Shown: positions 50,490-60,028, counted from the first letter of the stretch. The stretch is 64,000 nucleotides of DNA from Microbacterium mitrae (GCF_008017445.1 NZ_VRSW01000001.1:1116001-1180000), one strand, 5' to 3'. Numbers and translations are program-made. The notes: a model not told the origin generated them from the letters alone.

Positions 50490-51320
50490 CTACGCCCCGG
50501 CGGCGAGCTCCTTTGCGCGGGCGAGGGCGGCGTTGGTCGCCGCGATAAACATCGAGTCGAGTCCGGCGTCCTGCATCACGAAGATGGCTTGTTCGGTGGT
50601 TCCCTTGGGGCTCGTGACCCGGCGGCGAAGGTCGGCGGGATCATGGCCTGTGGCGTCAAGCAGCGCGGCGGCTCCGATGAAGGTCTGCTCGGCCATAATG
50701 CGCGAATCGGCCAGCGTAAACCCTTGGTGCAGGGCCGCCTGCGTCAGCTGCTCAATGAGGAAGTACACGTACGCGGGGCCGGAACCAGAAATGGTGGAGA
50801 GCCGGTCGATACCGTCTTCGTCCGTCGTGATCACGGTGCCGACCGCCTCGAACACCGCGCGCACGGCGGCGATATCTTCGGGCGTGCAGTGCTCGTTAGC
50901 GGCGAGCCCGGTAACGGCCTTGCGCACAATCGCGGGCGTATTCGGCATCGCGCGGATAGCCTTCGCGCCCTCCCCCAGCGCCCCCGCAATCGTCGCCAGC
51001 GTGGTTCCGGCCGCAAGGCTCACCACAATCGCCCCCGGCTTGAGTGAGGTTGAAATATCCCGCAACAGGTCGGCCACCATGGCGGGCTTCACGCCAATCA
51101 GCACGATGTCGGCGTCGGCGACCGCGTCGTAGTTGGCGCGCGGAGAATCTGCCAGCGCAACGGACGTCACACCCGCAAGATCGGCGAGTTCAGCCGCCTT
51201 TTCAGCCGTGCGGTTCGTGACGATCAACGATCGCGTCGGCAACCCGCTGGCCACCACGCCACGCAGAATCGCGCCCCCCATAGAACCGGCACCGAGAATC
51301 GCAATCGCTGGAGCAGTCAT
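50490..51320 (-). CDS. proC: Pyrroline-5-carboxylate reductase
   Basis: NAD(P)H enzyme for the last step of proline synthesis. AIAILGAGSMGGAILRGVVA (residues 5-24) is the dinucleotide-binding motif. AIRAMPNTPAIVRKAVTGLA and the C-terminal TSPKGTTEQAIFVMQDAGLD are ProC signatures, as is LSGSGPAY-like TISGSGPAYVYFLIEQLTQA. The product is 276 residues. The frame extends far upstream but ATG 51320 gives the family N-terminus and has TATGAT 6 nt upstream. In mycobacteria this gene is next to the HTH and bS22 genes, which here are at 41 kb. Confidence 0.95.
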   Translation of the reverse strand: MTAPAIAILGAGSMGGAILRGVVASGLPTRSLIVTNRTAEKAAELADLAGVTSVALADSPRANYDAVADADIVLIGVKPAMVADLLRDISTSLKPGAIVVSLAAGTTLATIAGALGEGAKAIRAMPNTPAIVRKAVTGLAANEHCTPEDIAAVRAVFEAVGTVITTDEDGIDRLSTISGSGPAYVYFLIEQLTQAALHQGFTLADSRIMAEQTFIGAAALLDATGHDPADLRRRVTSPKGTTEQAIFVMQDAGLDSMFIAATNAALARAKELAAGA

Positions 51321-51326
51321 GCCTAC

Positions 51327-51332
51327 ATCATA
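51327..51332 (-). promoter_or_regulatory. Putative leaderless -10 box (TATGAT) of proC
   Basis: TATGAT on the minus strand ends 6 nt before ATG 51320; no ribosome site intervenes. Confidence 0.5.
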
Positions 51333-51510
51333 GGTTCGCCGGTCGGAACCACGACACGGCACCCAGAGGCCAGCTACCGAGTACCTCGATACGCCAGCAC
51401 CGGAACCATGGGATTCACAGCGGGTGGCAATGTAGCGCGCAAGAAGGTCGTTACGATGGGCTGAGAGGCGCAAAGCAGCGCCCTGCGAACGACGGCGACA
51501 ATGAGGGAAA

Positions 51511-52614
51511 ATGACACTCTTTGACGGAATCACTGCACGCATCGTTGAAACGCCGCGCCTGAACGCCGGCATCCTCGAGCGCGCTGCCGACGATGCCAAC
51601 GCTTCGGCCGACCGCACGATCGTATTTGTTCACGGCAACGTGTCTTCAGCCCAGTTCTGGCAGGTTGCGATGCTCGCCCTGCCACGTGATCTTCGCGTCA
51701 TCGCGGTTGACCTTCGCGGATTCGGTGAGTCAGACTCCCTCCCTGTCGACGCGACGCGCGGGCTGCGCGACTTCTCCGACGACCTGCACTCGGTGCTCGA
51801 AACGCTCGGCATCGAGACCGCACATTTCGTTGGTTGGTCGATGGGCGGCGGCGTCATCATGCAATACGCCCTCGACTACCCGGCCCTCTCCCTCACGCTC
51901 GAGTCTCCCGTTTCGCCCTACGGATTCGGCGGCACCCGCCGCGATGGTTCCCGTCTCACTGACGACGACGCCGGAACCGGTGCTGGCGGCGCGAACCCCG
52001 ACTTCGTTGCGCGGTTGGCCGCGAAAGACACCACCGACGAGGCCCCGACATCGCCGCGAAGTGTGTTCCGCGCCTCATACATTGCGCCCGACTTCCACAG
52101 CGTGAATGAAGATCACTGGGTTGAGTCGATGCTCACCACCTCGACCGCCGAGGGCAACTACCCGGGCGATGCGAAGGCATCGGAGAACTGGCCGGGCTTC
52201 GCTCCTGGCGAGATCGGTGTGCTCAACGCGATGGCTCCGCAGTACTTCAACGTGTCGTCGATCGTTGACCTTGAAGACAAGCCGGGCATCCTCTGGGTGC
52301 GCGGCGACGCCGACATCATCGTCAGCGACAACTCCCTATTCGACATCAACAACCTCGGCAAGCTCGGTGTGATCCCCGAGTGGCCGGGCGATGAGGCGGC
52401 CCCCGCGCAAGAGATGGTGGGGCAGACGCGCGATGTGCTTGAGGCGTACGTCGCCGCCGGCGGTCACGTCGTCGAGCGCGTCTTCGAAGGCGTTGGCCAC
52501 GCTCCGCACCTTGAAGAGCCGGAAGACTTCCGTGCAGCGCTGCTGTCGCGTATCGCTTACGTGCCGGTGGGTGGCCCGCCGACCGAAGCGATCGTTTTGA
52601 AGTCGGCTGACTAA
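51511..52614 (+). CDS. Alpha/beta hydrolase
   Basis: A 367-residue serine hydrolase. TIVFVHGNVSSAQFWQVAML has the oxyanion HGN, VDLRGFGESD the conserved D-x-R-G-x-G-x-S/T block, FVGWSMGGGVIMQYAL the nucleophile elbow (GWSMGG), and RVFEGVGHAPHLEEP the catalytic His. LWVRGDADIIV probably gives the acid. An insertion between the nucleophile and the acid forms a cap domain. The family includes epoxide hydrolases, dehalogenases and C-C hydrolases; the substrate is unknown. GAGGGA precedes the ATG. It is divergent from proC by 190 bp. Confidence 0.87.
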   Translation: MTLFDGITARIVETPRLNAGILERAADDANASADRTIVFVHGNVSSAQFWQVAMLALPRDLRVIAVDLRGFGESDSLPVDATRGLRDFSDDLHSVLETLGIETAHFVGWSMGGGVIMQYALDYPALSLTLESPVSPYGFGGTRRDGSRLTDDDAGTGAGGANPDFVARLAAKDTTDEAPTSPRSVFRASYIAPDFHSVNEDHWVESMLTTSTAEGNYPGDAKASENWPGFAPGEIGVLNAMAPQYFNVSSIVDLEDKPGILWVRGDADIIVSDNSLFDINNLGKLGVIPEWPGDEAAPAQEMVGQTRDVLEAYVAAGGHVVERVFEGVGHAPHLEEPEDFRAALLSRIAYVPVGGPPTEAIVLKSAD

Positions 52615-52672
52615 GAGAATCCACACCCGCCGACCACTAGGCTGAACCCGCTCAAAACTTTAGGGGGATCCC

Positions 52673-53590
52673 ATGTCGGTCGGTTTGCTCGCTGTCGTCG
52701 ACGACATTCTCAGCGCCGCAATGAAGGCTTCGGCCAAAACTGCTGGCGTGGTCATCGACGATGCTGCCGTCACGCCGCAATACGTGCAGGGGCTGACCCC
52801 GGCGCGTGAGTTGCCCGTGGTCGGCAAGATCGCCCTCGGTTCCATCGTCAACAAGTTTGTGATCATCATTCCGATCGCCCTCATGTTGACCGCCTGGGCG
52901 CCGCAGGTGTTGCCGTTCTTGCTGATCATCGGCGGAACCTACCTGTGCTTTGAGGGTGCAGAAAAGGTACTCGAATGGTTCGGTTTTGGGCACGGTCACG
53001 AAGACACTGGCGCGCGCGATGAGAAGAAGCTCGTGCTCGGCGCCGTACGCACCGACCTCATTCTGTCGACCGAAATCATGCTGATTTCACTCGCGAGCCT
53101 CGACTCTGACATGGGCATCGGCATGACCCTCGCCGTGCTCGCGGTGATCGCACTGCTGATGACCGGCATCGTTTACGGCGCCGTCGCGCTGCTCGTCAAG
53201 CTCGACGACATTGGCCTCAAGATGGCAAAGAACGAAGAGCGCCGCGTGCGCCACACCGGAACCCGCATCGTTCGCAGCATGCCGGCCGTTTTCCGCACCA
53301 TCTCGATCATCGGAACCGTTGCCATGCTGTGGGTCGGTGGTCACCTCGTGCTCGCCAACCTGGGCGAAGTCGGCTGGCACCTACCCGTTGACATGCTGCA
53401 CGCCGTCGAAGCGTGGCTCGCACCACTCGGCCCCGTCGTTGTGTGGTTCGGCGACACCATCATCTCGGCTATCGCCGGGCTCGCCCTCGGCCTCGTGATT
53501 GTCGGCATCGTGCTAGTTATCGCCAAGATCTTCGGCAAGAAGCCCTCGTTCTCCGAGGGCGGCGAAAACCCCGCCGCAGTCGCCCACTAA
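52673..53590 (+). CDS. DUF808 (YedI-type) membrane protein
   Basis: A 305-residue membrane protein whose first 30 residues (GLLAVVDDILSAAMKASAKT, then AGVVIDDAAVTPQYVQGL) are the DUF808 signature. Membrane segments include VIIIPIALMLTAWAPQVLPF, MTLAVLAVIALLMTGIVYGA and two or three near the C-terminus (IISAIAGLALGLVIVGIVLV). YLCFEGAEKVLEWFG is conserved. The function of the family is not known. AGGGGG precedes ATG 52673, and TAGGCT about 25 nt before that may be the -10 box. Confidence 0.9.
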   Translation: MSVGLLAVVDDILSAAMKASAKTAGVVIDDAAVTPQYVQGLTPARELPVVGKIALGSIVNKFVIIIPIALMLTAWAPQVLPFLLIIGGTYLCFEGAEKVLEWFGFGHGHEDTGARDEKKLVLGAVRTDLILSTEIMLISLASLDSDMGIGMTLAVLAVIALLMTGIVYGAVALLVKLDDIGLKMAKNEERRVRHTGTRIVRSMPAVFRTISIIGTVAMLWVGGHLVLANLGEVGWHLPVDMLHAVEAWLAPLGPVVVWFGDTIISAIAGLALGLVIVGIVLVIAKIFGKKPSFSEGGENPAAVAH

Positions 53591-53634
53591 ACACCCCGGC
53601 ACCGAGTCACGGAACCACGGCGCCCGACGGCACG

Positions 53635-54087
53635 TCACCGACGCGTCGCGAAAAACTCCTGAAGCAGAGCCACCGCTTCACCCTCACGTACGCCGCCGAT
53701 AACTTCGGCGCGGTACGGCAGTCGGCGATCTCGCAGCACGTCGTAGAGGGAGCCGGCAGCGCCCGCCTTGTCATCCCACGCGCCAAAGATCACCCGGGTG
53801 ACGCGCGACTGCAGAATCGCTCCCGCGCACATCACACATGGTTCCATCGTGACGACCAACGTGGTTCCGCTGAGGTTCCATGATCCGGTGGCCTTGGCGG
53901 CTTCGCGCAGCGCCACAATTTCGGCGTGAGCGGTGGGGTCGGTCGTCTCTTCACGGCGATTGCGGCCAGCGCCCAGCCGCTCGCCCGTTGCACCCAGCAC
54001 CAAAGCCCCCACCGGAATTTCACCGGCAACGGCGGCCTCGCGCGCTAGCGCAAGGGCTGCACTCATCGCCTCATCGGTGCTGCTCAT
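53635..54087 (-). CDS. tadA: tRNA-specific adenosine deaminase
   Basis: Zinc deaminase making inosine at the wobble base of tRNA-Arg. PTAHAEIVALREAAKATGSW has the HAE motif (zinc ligand and catalytic Glu) and TLVVTMEPCVMCAGAILQSR the PCxxC zinc ligands. Length 150 is normal for TadA. RVIFGAWDDKAGAAGSLYDV is the family's post-catalytic region. It is divergent from upp by 80 bp, a pairing seen in many actinobacteria. TAGGGT lies 6 nt before ATG 54087, a leaderless layout. Confidence 0.94.
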   Translation of the reverse strand: MSSTDEAMSAALALAREAAVAGEIPVGALVLGATGERLGAGRNRREETTDPTAHAEIVALREAAKATGSWNLSGTTLVVTMEPCVMCAGAILQSRVTRVIFGAWDDKAGAAGSLYDVLRDRRLPYRAEVIGGVREGEAVALLQEFFATRR

Positions 54088-54093
54088 ACGTGA

Positions 54094-54099
54094 ACCCTA
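54094..54099 (-). promoter_or_regulatory. Putative leaderless -10 box (TAGGGT) of tadA
   Basis: TAGGGT on the minus strand ends 6 nt before ATG 54087. Confidence 0.5.
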
Positions 54100-54155
54100 G
54101 CCGAGCCCACCGATAACGCTCGCGCACGCAACTCACGTCGCGGCGCGAGAGACGT

Positions 54156-54161
54156 TATTCT
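54156..54161 (+). promoter_or_regulatory. Putative leaderless -10 box (TATTCT) of upp
   Basis: TATTCT ends 6 nt before ATG 54168, facing away from the tadA box in the 80-bp divergent gap. Confidence 0.5.
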
Positions 54162-54167
54162 GAATCC

Positions 54168-54800
54168 ATGCGTGTTCACGTCGCCGATCATCCCCTGATC
54201 ACTCACAAGCTCACGGTTCTTCGCGACAAGCGGACACCTTCACCCGTCTTTCGTCAGCTGACGGAAGAGCTCATGACGCTGCTGGCGTATGAGGCGACGC
54301 GAAGCGTGCGGGTGGAGCCGTATGAAATCGAGACTCCGGTCACCCTGACCACGGGTGTGCGTATCTCCGAGCCGCGCCCGCTGGTGGTTCCGATTCTGCG
54401 CGCGGGCCTTGGCATGCTCGACGGTATGGTCAAGCTGATTCCGACCGCCGAGGTCGGATTTCTCGGCATGGCACGCGACGAAGAAACCTTCGAGCCCGTC
54501 ACGTACGCCGAACGCCTGCCCGACGACCTCAGCAACCGGCAGTGCTTCGTGCTCGACCCGATGCTGGCAACCGGCGGCTCGCTCGGCGCGGCAATTGACT
54601 TCCTGTTCCGCCGCGGCGCGCAAGATGTCACGGCCGTCTGCATTCTCGGCTCGCCCGAAGGTGTTGCCGCAATTGAAAAGCAGGTCGGCGACCGTGACGT
54701 CACCCTCGTACTCGGCGCACTCGACGAGCGACTCAACGACCAGGGCTACATCGTGCCCGGTCTCGGCGACGCCGGCGACCGCCTGTACGGCACCGTCTAA
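54168..54800 (+). CDS. upp: Uracil phosphoribosyltransferase
   Basis: Salvage enzyme joining uracil and PRPP to UMP; cytosolic, 210 residues. [20 protein letters not shown] at the N-terminus, [20 protein letters not shown] and [20 protein letters not shown] (PRPP loop) are diagnostic, as is DRLYGT at the end. It is leaderless by its -10 spacing. A strong terminator follows 11 bp after the stop, so it is a single-gene unit. Divergent from tadA. Confidence 0.96.
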   Translation: MRVHVADHPLITHKLTVLRDKRTPSPVFRQLTEELMTLLAYEATRSVRVEPYEIETPVTLTTGVRISEPRPLVVPILRAGLGMLDGMVKLIPTAEVGFLGMARDEETFEPVTYAERLPDDLSNRQCFVLDPMLATGGSLGAAIDFLFRRGAQDVTAVCILGSPEGVAAIEKQVGDRDVTLVLGALDERLNDQGYIVPGLGDAGDRLYGTV

Positions 54801-54811
54801 CAACGTCAAGA

Positions 54812-54862
54812 AGACCGGAAAATCGTCGCGGCTCGCGCGGGATTTTCCGGTCTTGTCGTTTG
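54812..54862 (+). terminator. Intrinsic terminator of upp
   Basis: AAGACCGGAAAATC (54812-54825) pairs exactly with GATTTTCCGGTCTT (54842-54855); the loop contains a second small stem (CGCG/CGCG). The stem ends in GTCGTTTG. It lies 11 bp after the upp stop. Confidence 0.88.
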
Positions 54863-54903
54863 CGGCGCGGAACTACGCTGCGGCGCTACTCTGCGGCGCG
54901 GAA

Positions 54904-56358
54904 CTACTCTGCGGCGCGCGAGATGAGATCGTTCGCGCCGCCTCGACCGCGCAAATCAACGACCGCCACGATCAGCGCCAGCGCGATCAGTAGCGCGACG
55001 GCGACCAGGCCCAGGCGGAGAGCGTCGAACGGAACCTGATCGGCGGGCACAGAGCCCGATTCGCGAAACAGCGTTGCGTAATAGATCGACAGCGCAACAG
55101 CGGTACCAATCGCGTTGCCAATACGTTGTCCGAGCTGCGCGACGGAACCGGCCAGCCCACCCTCGCGCACCGGCACGTCTTCGAGCAGCAGGGTTTGGTT
55201 TGCCGACACCACGAGGCCGCCGCCGATGCCGCCGATAAACAGCAAGCCGGTGACGATCCACGGAATCCACTCGTGCGGCAGGAAGGAGGCGGCGATCGCC
55301 ATCGACACCATGACGGCAAGCACAATCACCATGCCGCTCACGATGAGTCGCGCGCCCATGGTGTTGATGCGCGCGCCCGCCCACCAGCTGGCGTAGGCGC
55401 TGGAGAGCGCGAATCCGGTGGTGATGAGGCCGGCGATGAGCGCCGTGAGGCCCAGCCCCTGCTGCATGAAGATGGTGATCAGCAAGAACATCGGCGGCAG
55501 GCCCGCGAAGTAGAGCGTGCCAATCATGAGCCCGTTGCGGAACGAGCGCTTGCGGAACAGGGTGAGCGGAACCAGGGGCGCACGACCGCGGCGCGCGTAG
55601 CGGCTTTCCCACCAGATGAAGGCGGCGAGCGCAACGGCAAAGACGACCAGCAACCACCAGCGGGCGGGGTCATCTTCTGGCGACCCGGTGGTGAACAAGA
55701 ACGGCCACATCAGGGCGATCACCGTGACAGCGAACAGCACGATGCCCATCGGGTCAAGACTCAGCGGCTCGCGCTTCTTCTTCGCCGACTCCGGCATGAA
55801 GAAAATCACGCCGAGAATGAGCAGGAGACCGAGCGGCAGGTTCATCCAGAAGATCCAGCGCCAGCCGTCAACCGGGCCGCCGAGTTCAATGGCGAGGCCG
55901 CCGAGTCCGGGGCCGAACGCGGTCGCAAGACCAATCGTGGCGCCAAATAGGCCGAAGGCCTTGCCGCGCTCTTTGCCCTGAAAGAGCTCTTGCACGACTC
56001 CGAGCACCTGCGGCATCTGAATGCCGGCGCCGACTCCCTGCAGCAGGCGCGCCACGAGAAGGGTCGTTGGGTCATTCGCGAAGCCGGCCAGCACGCTCAT
56101 GCCGGTGAAGATGATCAGACCGACCAAGAACAGCGTCTTGCGGGAGCGCTGGTCACCGATGCGACCGGCCGGAACCAGGGCAAGGCCAAAGGTCAGTACG
56201 TAGCCGGCGACGATGATCTGCAATTCGGTGGACGAGGCGCCGAGCGCCGTCTCCAGAGCGGGTAGCGCCGTGTTGACCTTCGTCATATCGAGGATCGTGA
56301 CGGCGGCGATTGCTACGCCCACCCAGTAGGCACGCCACTTGTGCGTCTCCAACGACAT
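54904..56358 (-). CDS. MFS drug exporter, DHA2 (EmrB/QacA) type
   Basis: A 484-residue major-facilitator exporter with about 14 helices. ILDMTKVNTALPALETALG matches the DHA2 motif D1 (LDxTxVNxALP), and PAGRIGDQRSRKTLFLVGLI motif A in the first cytoplasmic loop. RLLQGVGAGIQMPQVLGVVQ is motif B with the conserved Arg. Proton-driven export of drugs or metabolites is the likely role; substrate unknown. ATG 56358 has AGAAGGAG at good distance. The open frame continues upstream with arginine-rich sequence, which I do not accept. Confidence 0.9.
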   Translation of the reverse strand: MSLETHKWRAYWVGVAIAAVTILDMTKVNTALPALETALGASSTELQIIVAGYVLTFGLALVPAGRIGDQRSRKTLFLVGLIIFTGMSVLAGFANDPTTLLVARLLQGVGAGIQMPQVLGVVQELFQGKERGKAFGLFGATIGLATAFGPGLGGLAIELGGPVDGWRWIFWMNLPLGLLLILGVIFFMPESAKKKREPLSLDPMGIVLFAVTVIALMWPFLFTTGSPEDDPARWWLLVVFAVALAAFIWWESRYARRGRAPLVPLTLFRKRSFRNGLMIGTLYFAGLPPMFLLITIFMQQGLGLTALIAGLITTGFALSSAYASWWAGARINTMGARLIVSGMVIVLAVMVSMAIAASFLPHEWIPWIVTGLLFIGGIGGGLVVSANQTLLLEDVPVREGGLAGSVAQLGQRIGNAIGTAVALSIYYATLFRESGSVPADQVPFDALRLGLVAVALLIALALIVAVVDLRGRGGANDLISRAAE

Positions 56359-56399
56359 ATTGCTCCTTCTCCGCGTGCTTCTCGGCGAAGGCACCTTTC

Positions 56400-59300
56400 T
56401 CAGTCTACGAGCGTTGTCTCGGTGGCGGGCGGGTTGCCTCGGCGCGACCCGGCCAGTGCCTCACCCTCGCCGACCCGCATGAGCCGTGCGAACGCCGACA
56501 ACCGCCGCACACCTGCCGGCGTGTAGGGAAGGTCATCGAGAAGCCACGGCGAATAGATGACGTACGCCGCGCACTGCGCACGCGAAACGGCCACGTTGAT
56601 GCGATTCTCCAGGAGCAAGAACTCCAGGCCGCGCGGCGCATCGCGGGCGGTGGAGGCTGCCAGGGAGGTGATTGAGACGGCCGCCTCCTGTCCTTGAAAC
56701 TTGTCGACGGTTCCGACCCGCACCTCGGGATAGGCGGCGAGAGCCTCAGAGACTGTCTGCTGCTGCGCGTTGTATGGGGTGACGACGATGATGTCGGCGG
56801 GCGTGAGGGGGCGCGGCGGCAGACCTTCGCCGGGATGCCACTGTCGCCCGAGAAGGTTCTCGACGATGCGCAGCACCTCGGCTGCCTCCTGCGCGGAGTG
56901 CGAGGTGTTGCCACGGTGCGGGACCGGAACCGGGTGAACGCCCGCCTCGACACCCTCAATACTGCGCGCGGCGGCGGATTCGTGCGCTTGCAGCTTGCCG
57001 TCATAGCTCAGGCGGGAAACGGCAGCGGCCACCGCGGGGTGCATGCGCCAGCTCCGCTCCAAGAAGAAGCCGAATTCTGGGGCGAGCACGTCGGTGTCGT
57101 CCATCAACCATCCGAGCGCCGAGGTGTCGACCGGCTCGGGATGCGTGCCCTGACTCACCTGCGGCAGCTGTTGTGGATCGCCCAACAGCAACAGTCGGTT
57201 GGCGACAACCGAGCACGCGATCGTCGAGGCGAGCGAGAACTGCCCGGCCTCATCGATGACCAGCAAATCAAGTGACCCACGAGCCAGCCGACCGGCGTTC
57301 GCAAAGTCCCACGCGGTTCCGCCGACCACGAAACCACGGGCGCTATTCTTCTCGACGAAATCACCCATCTTGCGCTTCACGACACGGGTGAACGCGGCAT
57401 CGTCGACGGCCGTTGGCGACGACTTGCCGACCAGCTCTTTCGGAACTCCGGCCTCGATCACGCGGTCAAGAACGTTGTCGACGACGGCGTGAGATTGGGC
57501 GACAACGCCGATGCGGTAGTTCTTCTCACGCACCAGCTTTTCGATAACCCGCGAGGCCACGTAAGTCTTGCCGGTGCCGGGAGGACCCTGCACCGCGAGG
57601 TAGCTATGGTCGAGGGCAGCGACAGCCGACACGATGGCGTCAACCTTGTCGAGCGTGTGCAGCGTGCGGCCGTCGACCGCACCGCCGACGGTGCGCGGCT
57701 CTCGCCGCATGAGCAAATCCCAGGCCGGATTGCGGAACTCTACCGCCGTTGCCTCATGAGAGATCAGCTTCTGCGCCCACTCGTCGATCGCGCCCTGCTG
57801 TGCGCCGGCGCTCGGCGGCGCCTGCTCGGTCAGAGCAATGGGCAGCGCATCCCACGTCTGGCCGTCGAGCGCACGCTCTTCAATAATGAAACCGTCTGTC
57901 ACCTCATCGATGACGGTGGCGCTGTGCGCGACGTTGAGCCATCGATGCGACAGGCGCCTCGGCGTGAACGGGCTCGGCCGCTCATAGATGAGATAAGGCG
58001 TGGAACCAACCTTGATGGTGCTGCCCGGTGCCACGGCACCGCGCACATGCACGATACGACGCATGGCGTATGCGCCGTCGGGAATCGACCAGTCTTCGAG
58101 AACCACCGAGCTGTGGGCGTCAACCGCGACCACATTGCGCTGACCCTCCCATACCGAGAGCACCTCGCGGAGCCGCAGAAAATGTTCCGCCCAGAACGTT
58201 TTACTCTCGCGCGGGTAGTAGTCGATGGCCGCGGCGGCCAGCCGGAGCGACTGCGCCCGACCGGCCTGCTCGGGCTCGACATAGTCGGAGGCAATCGCCT
58301 GCAGCGCGATGGCAAGCGGCGAAGCCTCGTACGGGCGTTCTTCCGGCTCCTCTTCGGGCGCCGGAGCGCGACCCGCCTCGATCGCCCGGTCAATCAGCCA
58401 GTCACGCAACCGCCGTGTCGAGACGCAGTCGTACTTGTTGTAGGCGGCGAGATCTTGCAGAATCTCGTCGGCCGCCGTGGCGTGGCCGTCTGCGGCGAGC
58501 GCGCGGGCCTCAACATAACGCCCGATCGAATCACCACCGTTTTGCACGTCTTCGGTACGAACCTGCTCCGCCATGTAAAGCGGTTCGAGTTTCTTGATGG
58601 AATACGAGCGCGACCCCACCCGCACCGCACGCTTCACGATGGGGTAGAGGTCGACAAAAACGCCATCGCGCAACAGTGTGTCAACGGCCGCCTCGCCGAC
58701 GCCGTACCGCGCGGCCATCGCCGTGAGGTGGCTCGTCTCATAGGGCGCGTAGTGATAAATGTGCATGCCGGGGTTGGCGGAGCGCATGGCGGCAACGGCG
58801 TCGAGAAATGTGAGGAGGGCGCGCTTCTCGTCGGCAAACGAATGCGCCCACAGCGCCGTGTACGTTTCGCTGGTGTCTACCCAGCCGAACAGGTAGTCGA
58901 TGCCCCACATGGTTCCGTCGCCCTCGGTGTACAACGGGTCGCCTTCAAAGTCGAAGAAGATATCGCCGGGGTTGGGGCGGGGCAGACTGCTGAGCGCGGG
59001 CGCCATGACGACTTCGTATTGCGGAACCGCGTGCGAGTCTGCGTCGGCGCCGGGCGACGGAACGCCGGCCGGGCTTTGAAGCTGGAGTTGCGCTTGCAGG
59101 CGCAGTGAGGCGAAGACATCGGGGTTCATTCCCTCCGGCGCCGTTGTCGCGGCGGCGAGGGCGTCAATCGACTCCATGCCTGCGCCGCGGAGGAGGCGAC
59201 GGTGCACGGGGCGCATGCCGGCAACGAGAAGGAGGTCTCGGTGGGCGATGACCTCGGATTCGCACGTGGCGCAGCGGCCACACGCGATGACACCGAGATC

Positions 59301-59951
59301 GCCGCGCTCGTCGTTCCACGCGATCGGCGCCTGCGTTTCAGTGACGGCGCGGTCGGCGATGAGCTGACGAATGCGCTCGCGTCGCAGCTCGAACACCGGC
59401 AGAAGATCATCGACTCGGTGGCTGCTGGTCTCGCCGTCGCCGAGAATGAGCTCGACCGTCGGGTCTGTCGGCACGCCCAGTCGGTGCAACTGATCAACGT
59501 AGGCGGCAAGTTGCATGAGCGCGGTGACGCGCGCCGTGCGGGCAAGCTTGGTGTCTTGCACGAGCCAACCGACGTCGGTTCGCACCATGAAGTCAGCGAA
59601 TCCGATGAAGTCGTCGTGGGCGAACGCGGCCTGGTAAAGCACGCGTGCCGGCGAGTGCAGCGCTGCCACCGTCTGCTCGAGCGCTCGCGTAAGAGCTTCG
59701 GGATCGGTGGGGCCGACGGTAGCTAGTTCGACCACATCGTTGCCGTACTGCGCGCGGTACCGTTCGAGTACAGCGTGCTCGTGGGAGAGGCCGAGCGCGA
59801 TCGCTCGCTGCATCATCTCGTCTTCTGGCTCGTCGACGCCCGCGATGCGCCCCAGTTTGGCGTCGATGCTTCGCACCCAGGCGAACTCGCATTCGGCCGC
59901 CTTTTTGAGGTCTGTCGCACTCCAGATAACCCGGCCGTCGCTAATTCGCAT
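56400..59951 (-). CDS. TM0106-type RecB-like nuclease fused to superfamily 1 helicase
   Basis: An 1183-residue fusion. The N-terminal third is the TM0106 RecB-like nuclease: LVQDTKLARTARVTALMQLA carries the Asp...Lys of the nuclease core, and CGRCATCESEVIAHRD a Cys cluster that may bind an Fe-S centre or zinc. A DUF/RNase H-like middle (FFDFEGDPLYTEGDGTMWGI, acidic) follows. The C-terminal helicase shows VQGPPGTGKTYVASRVIEKL (Walker A), LLVIDEAGQFSLASTIACSV (DEAG), LLLGDPQQLPQVSQG and VGTVDKFQGQEAAVSITS. It should cut and unwind DNA or RNA-DNA substrates in repair. GTTGCC-rich start at ATG 59951. Neighbour of sbcCD. Confidence 0.92.
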   Translation of the reverse strand: MRISDGRVIWSATDLKKAAECEFAWVRSIDAKLGRIAGVDEPEDEMMQRAIALGLSHEHAVLERYRAQYGNDVVELATVGPTDPEALTRALEQTVAALHSPARVLYQAAFAHDDFIGFADFMVRTDVGWLVQDTKLARTARVTALMQLAAYVDQLHRLGVPTDPTVELILGDGETSSHRVDDLLPVFELRRERIRQLIADRAVTETQAPIAWNDERGDLGVIACGRCATCESEVIAHRDLLLVAGMRPVHRRLLRGAGMESIDALAAATTAPEGMNPDVFASLRLQAQLQLQSPAGVPSPGADADSHAVPQYEVVMAPALSSLPRPNPGDIFFDFEGDPLYTEGDGTMWGIDYLFGWVDTSETYTALWAHSFADEKRALLTFLDAVAAMRSANPGMHIYHYAPYETSHLTAMAARYGVGEAAVDTLLRDGVFVDLYPIVKRAVRVGSRSYSIKKLEPLYMAEQVRTEDVQNGGDSIGRYVEARALAADGHATAADEILQDLAAYNKYDCVSTRRLRDWLIDRAIEAGRAPAPEEEPEERPYEASPLAIALQAIASDYVEPEQAGRAQSLRLAAAAIDYYPRESKTFWAEHFLRLREVLSVWEGQRNVVAVDAHSSVVLEDWSIPDGAYAMRRIVHVRGAVAPGSTIKVGSTPYLIYERPSPFTPRRLSHRWLNVAHSATVIDEVTDGFIIEERALDGQTWDALPIALTEQAPPSAGAQQGAIDEWAQKLISHEATAVEFRNPAWDLLMRREPRTVGGAVDGRTLHTLDKVDAIVSAVAALDHSYLAVQGPPGTGKTYVASRVIEKLVREKNYRIGVVAQSHAVVDNVLDRVIEAGVPKELVGKSSPTAVDDAAFTRVVKRKMGDFVEKNSARGFVVGGTAWDFANAGRLARGSLDLLVIDEAGQFSLASTIACSVVANRLLLLGDPQQLPQVSQGTHPEPVDTSALGWLMDDTDVLAPEFGFFLERSWRMHPAVAAAVSRLSYDGKLQAHESAAARSIEGVEAGVHPVPVPHRGNTSHSAQEAAEVLRIVENLLGRQWHPGEGLPPRPLTPADIIVVTPYNAQQQTVSEALAAYPEVRVGTVDKFQGQEAAVSITSLAASTARDAPRGLEFLLLENRINVAVSRAQCAAYVIYSPWLLDDLPYTPAGVRRLSAFARLMRVGEGEALAGSRRGNPPATETTLVD

Positions 59952-60028
59952 GTTGCCTCCTGCCCCTCACGTTACCGGGGGCCACAGACATCGCTTCGCT
60001 CGTTGCGACGCGGCGAAGGAAGAGCGCG

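Noticed and set aside
57489..59108. 539-residue plus-strand frame
   Set aside because: Antisense shadow of the nuclease-helicase gene in a high-GC genome; Arg/Gly/Val-rich with no domain.
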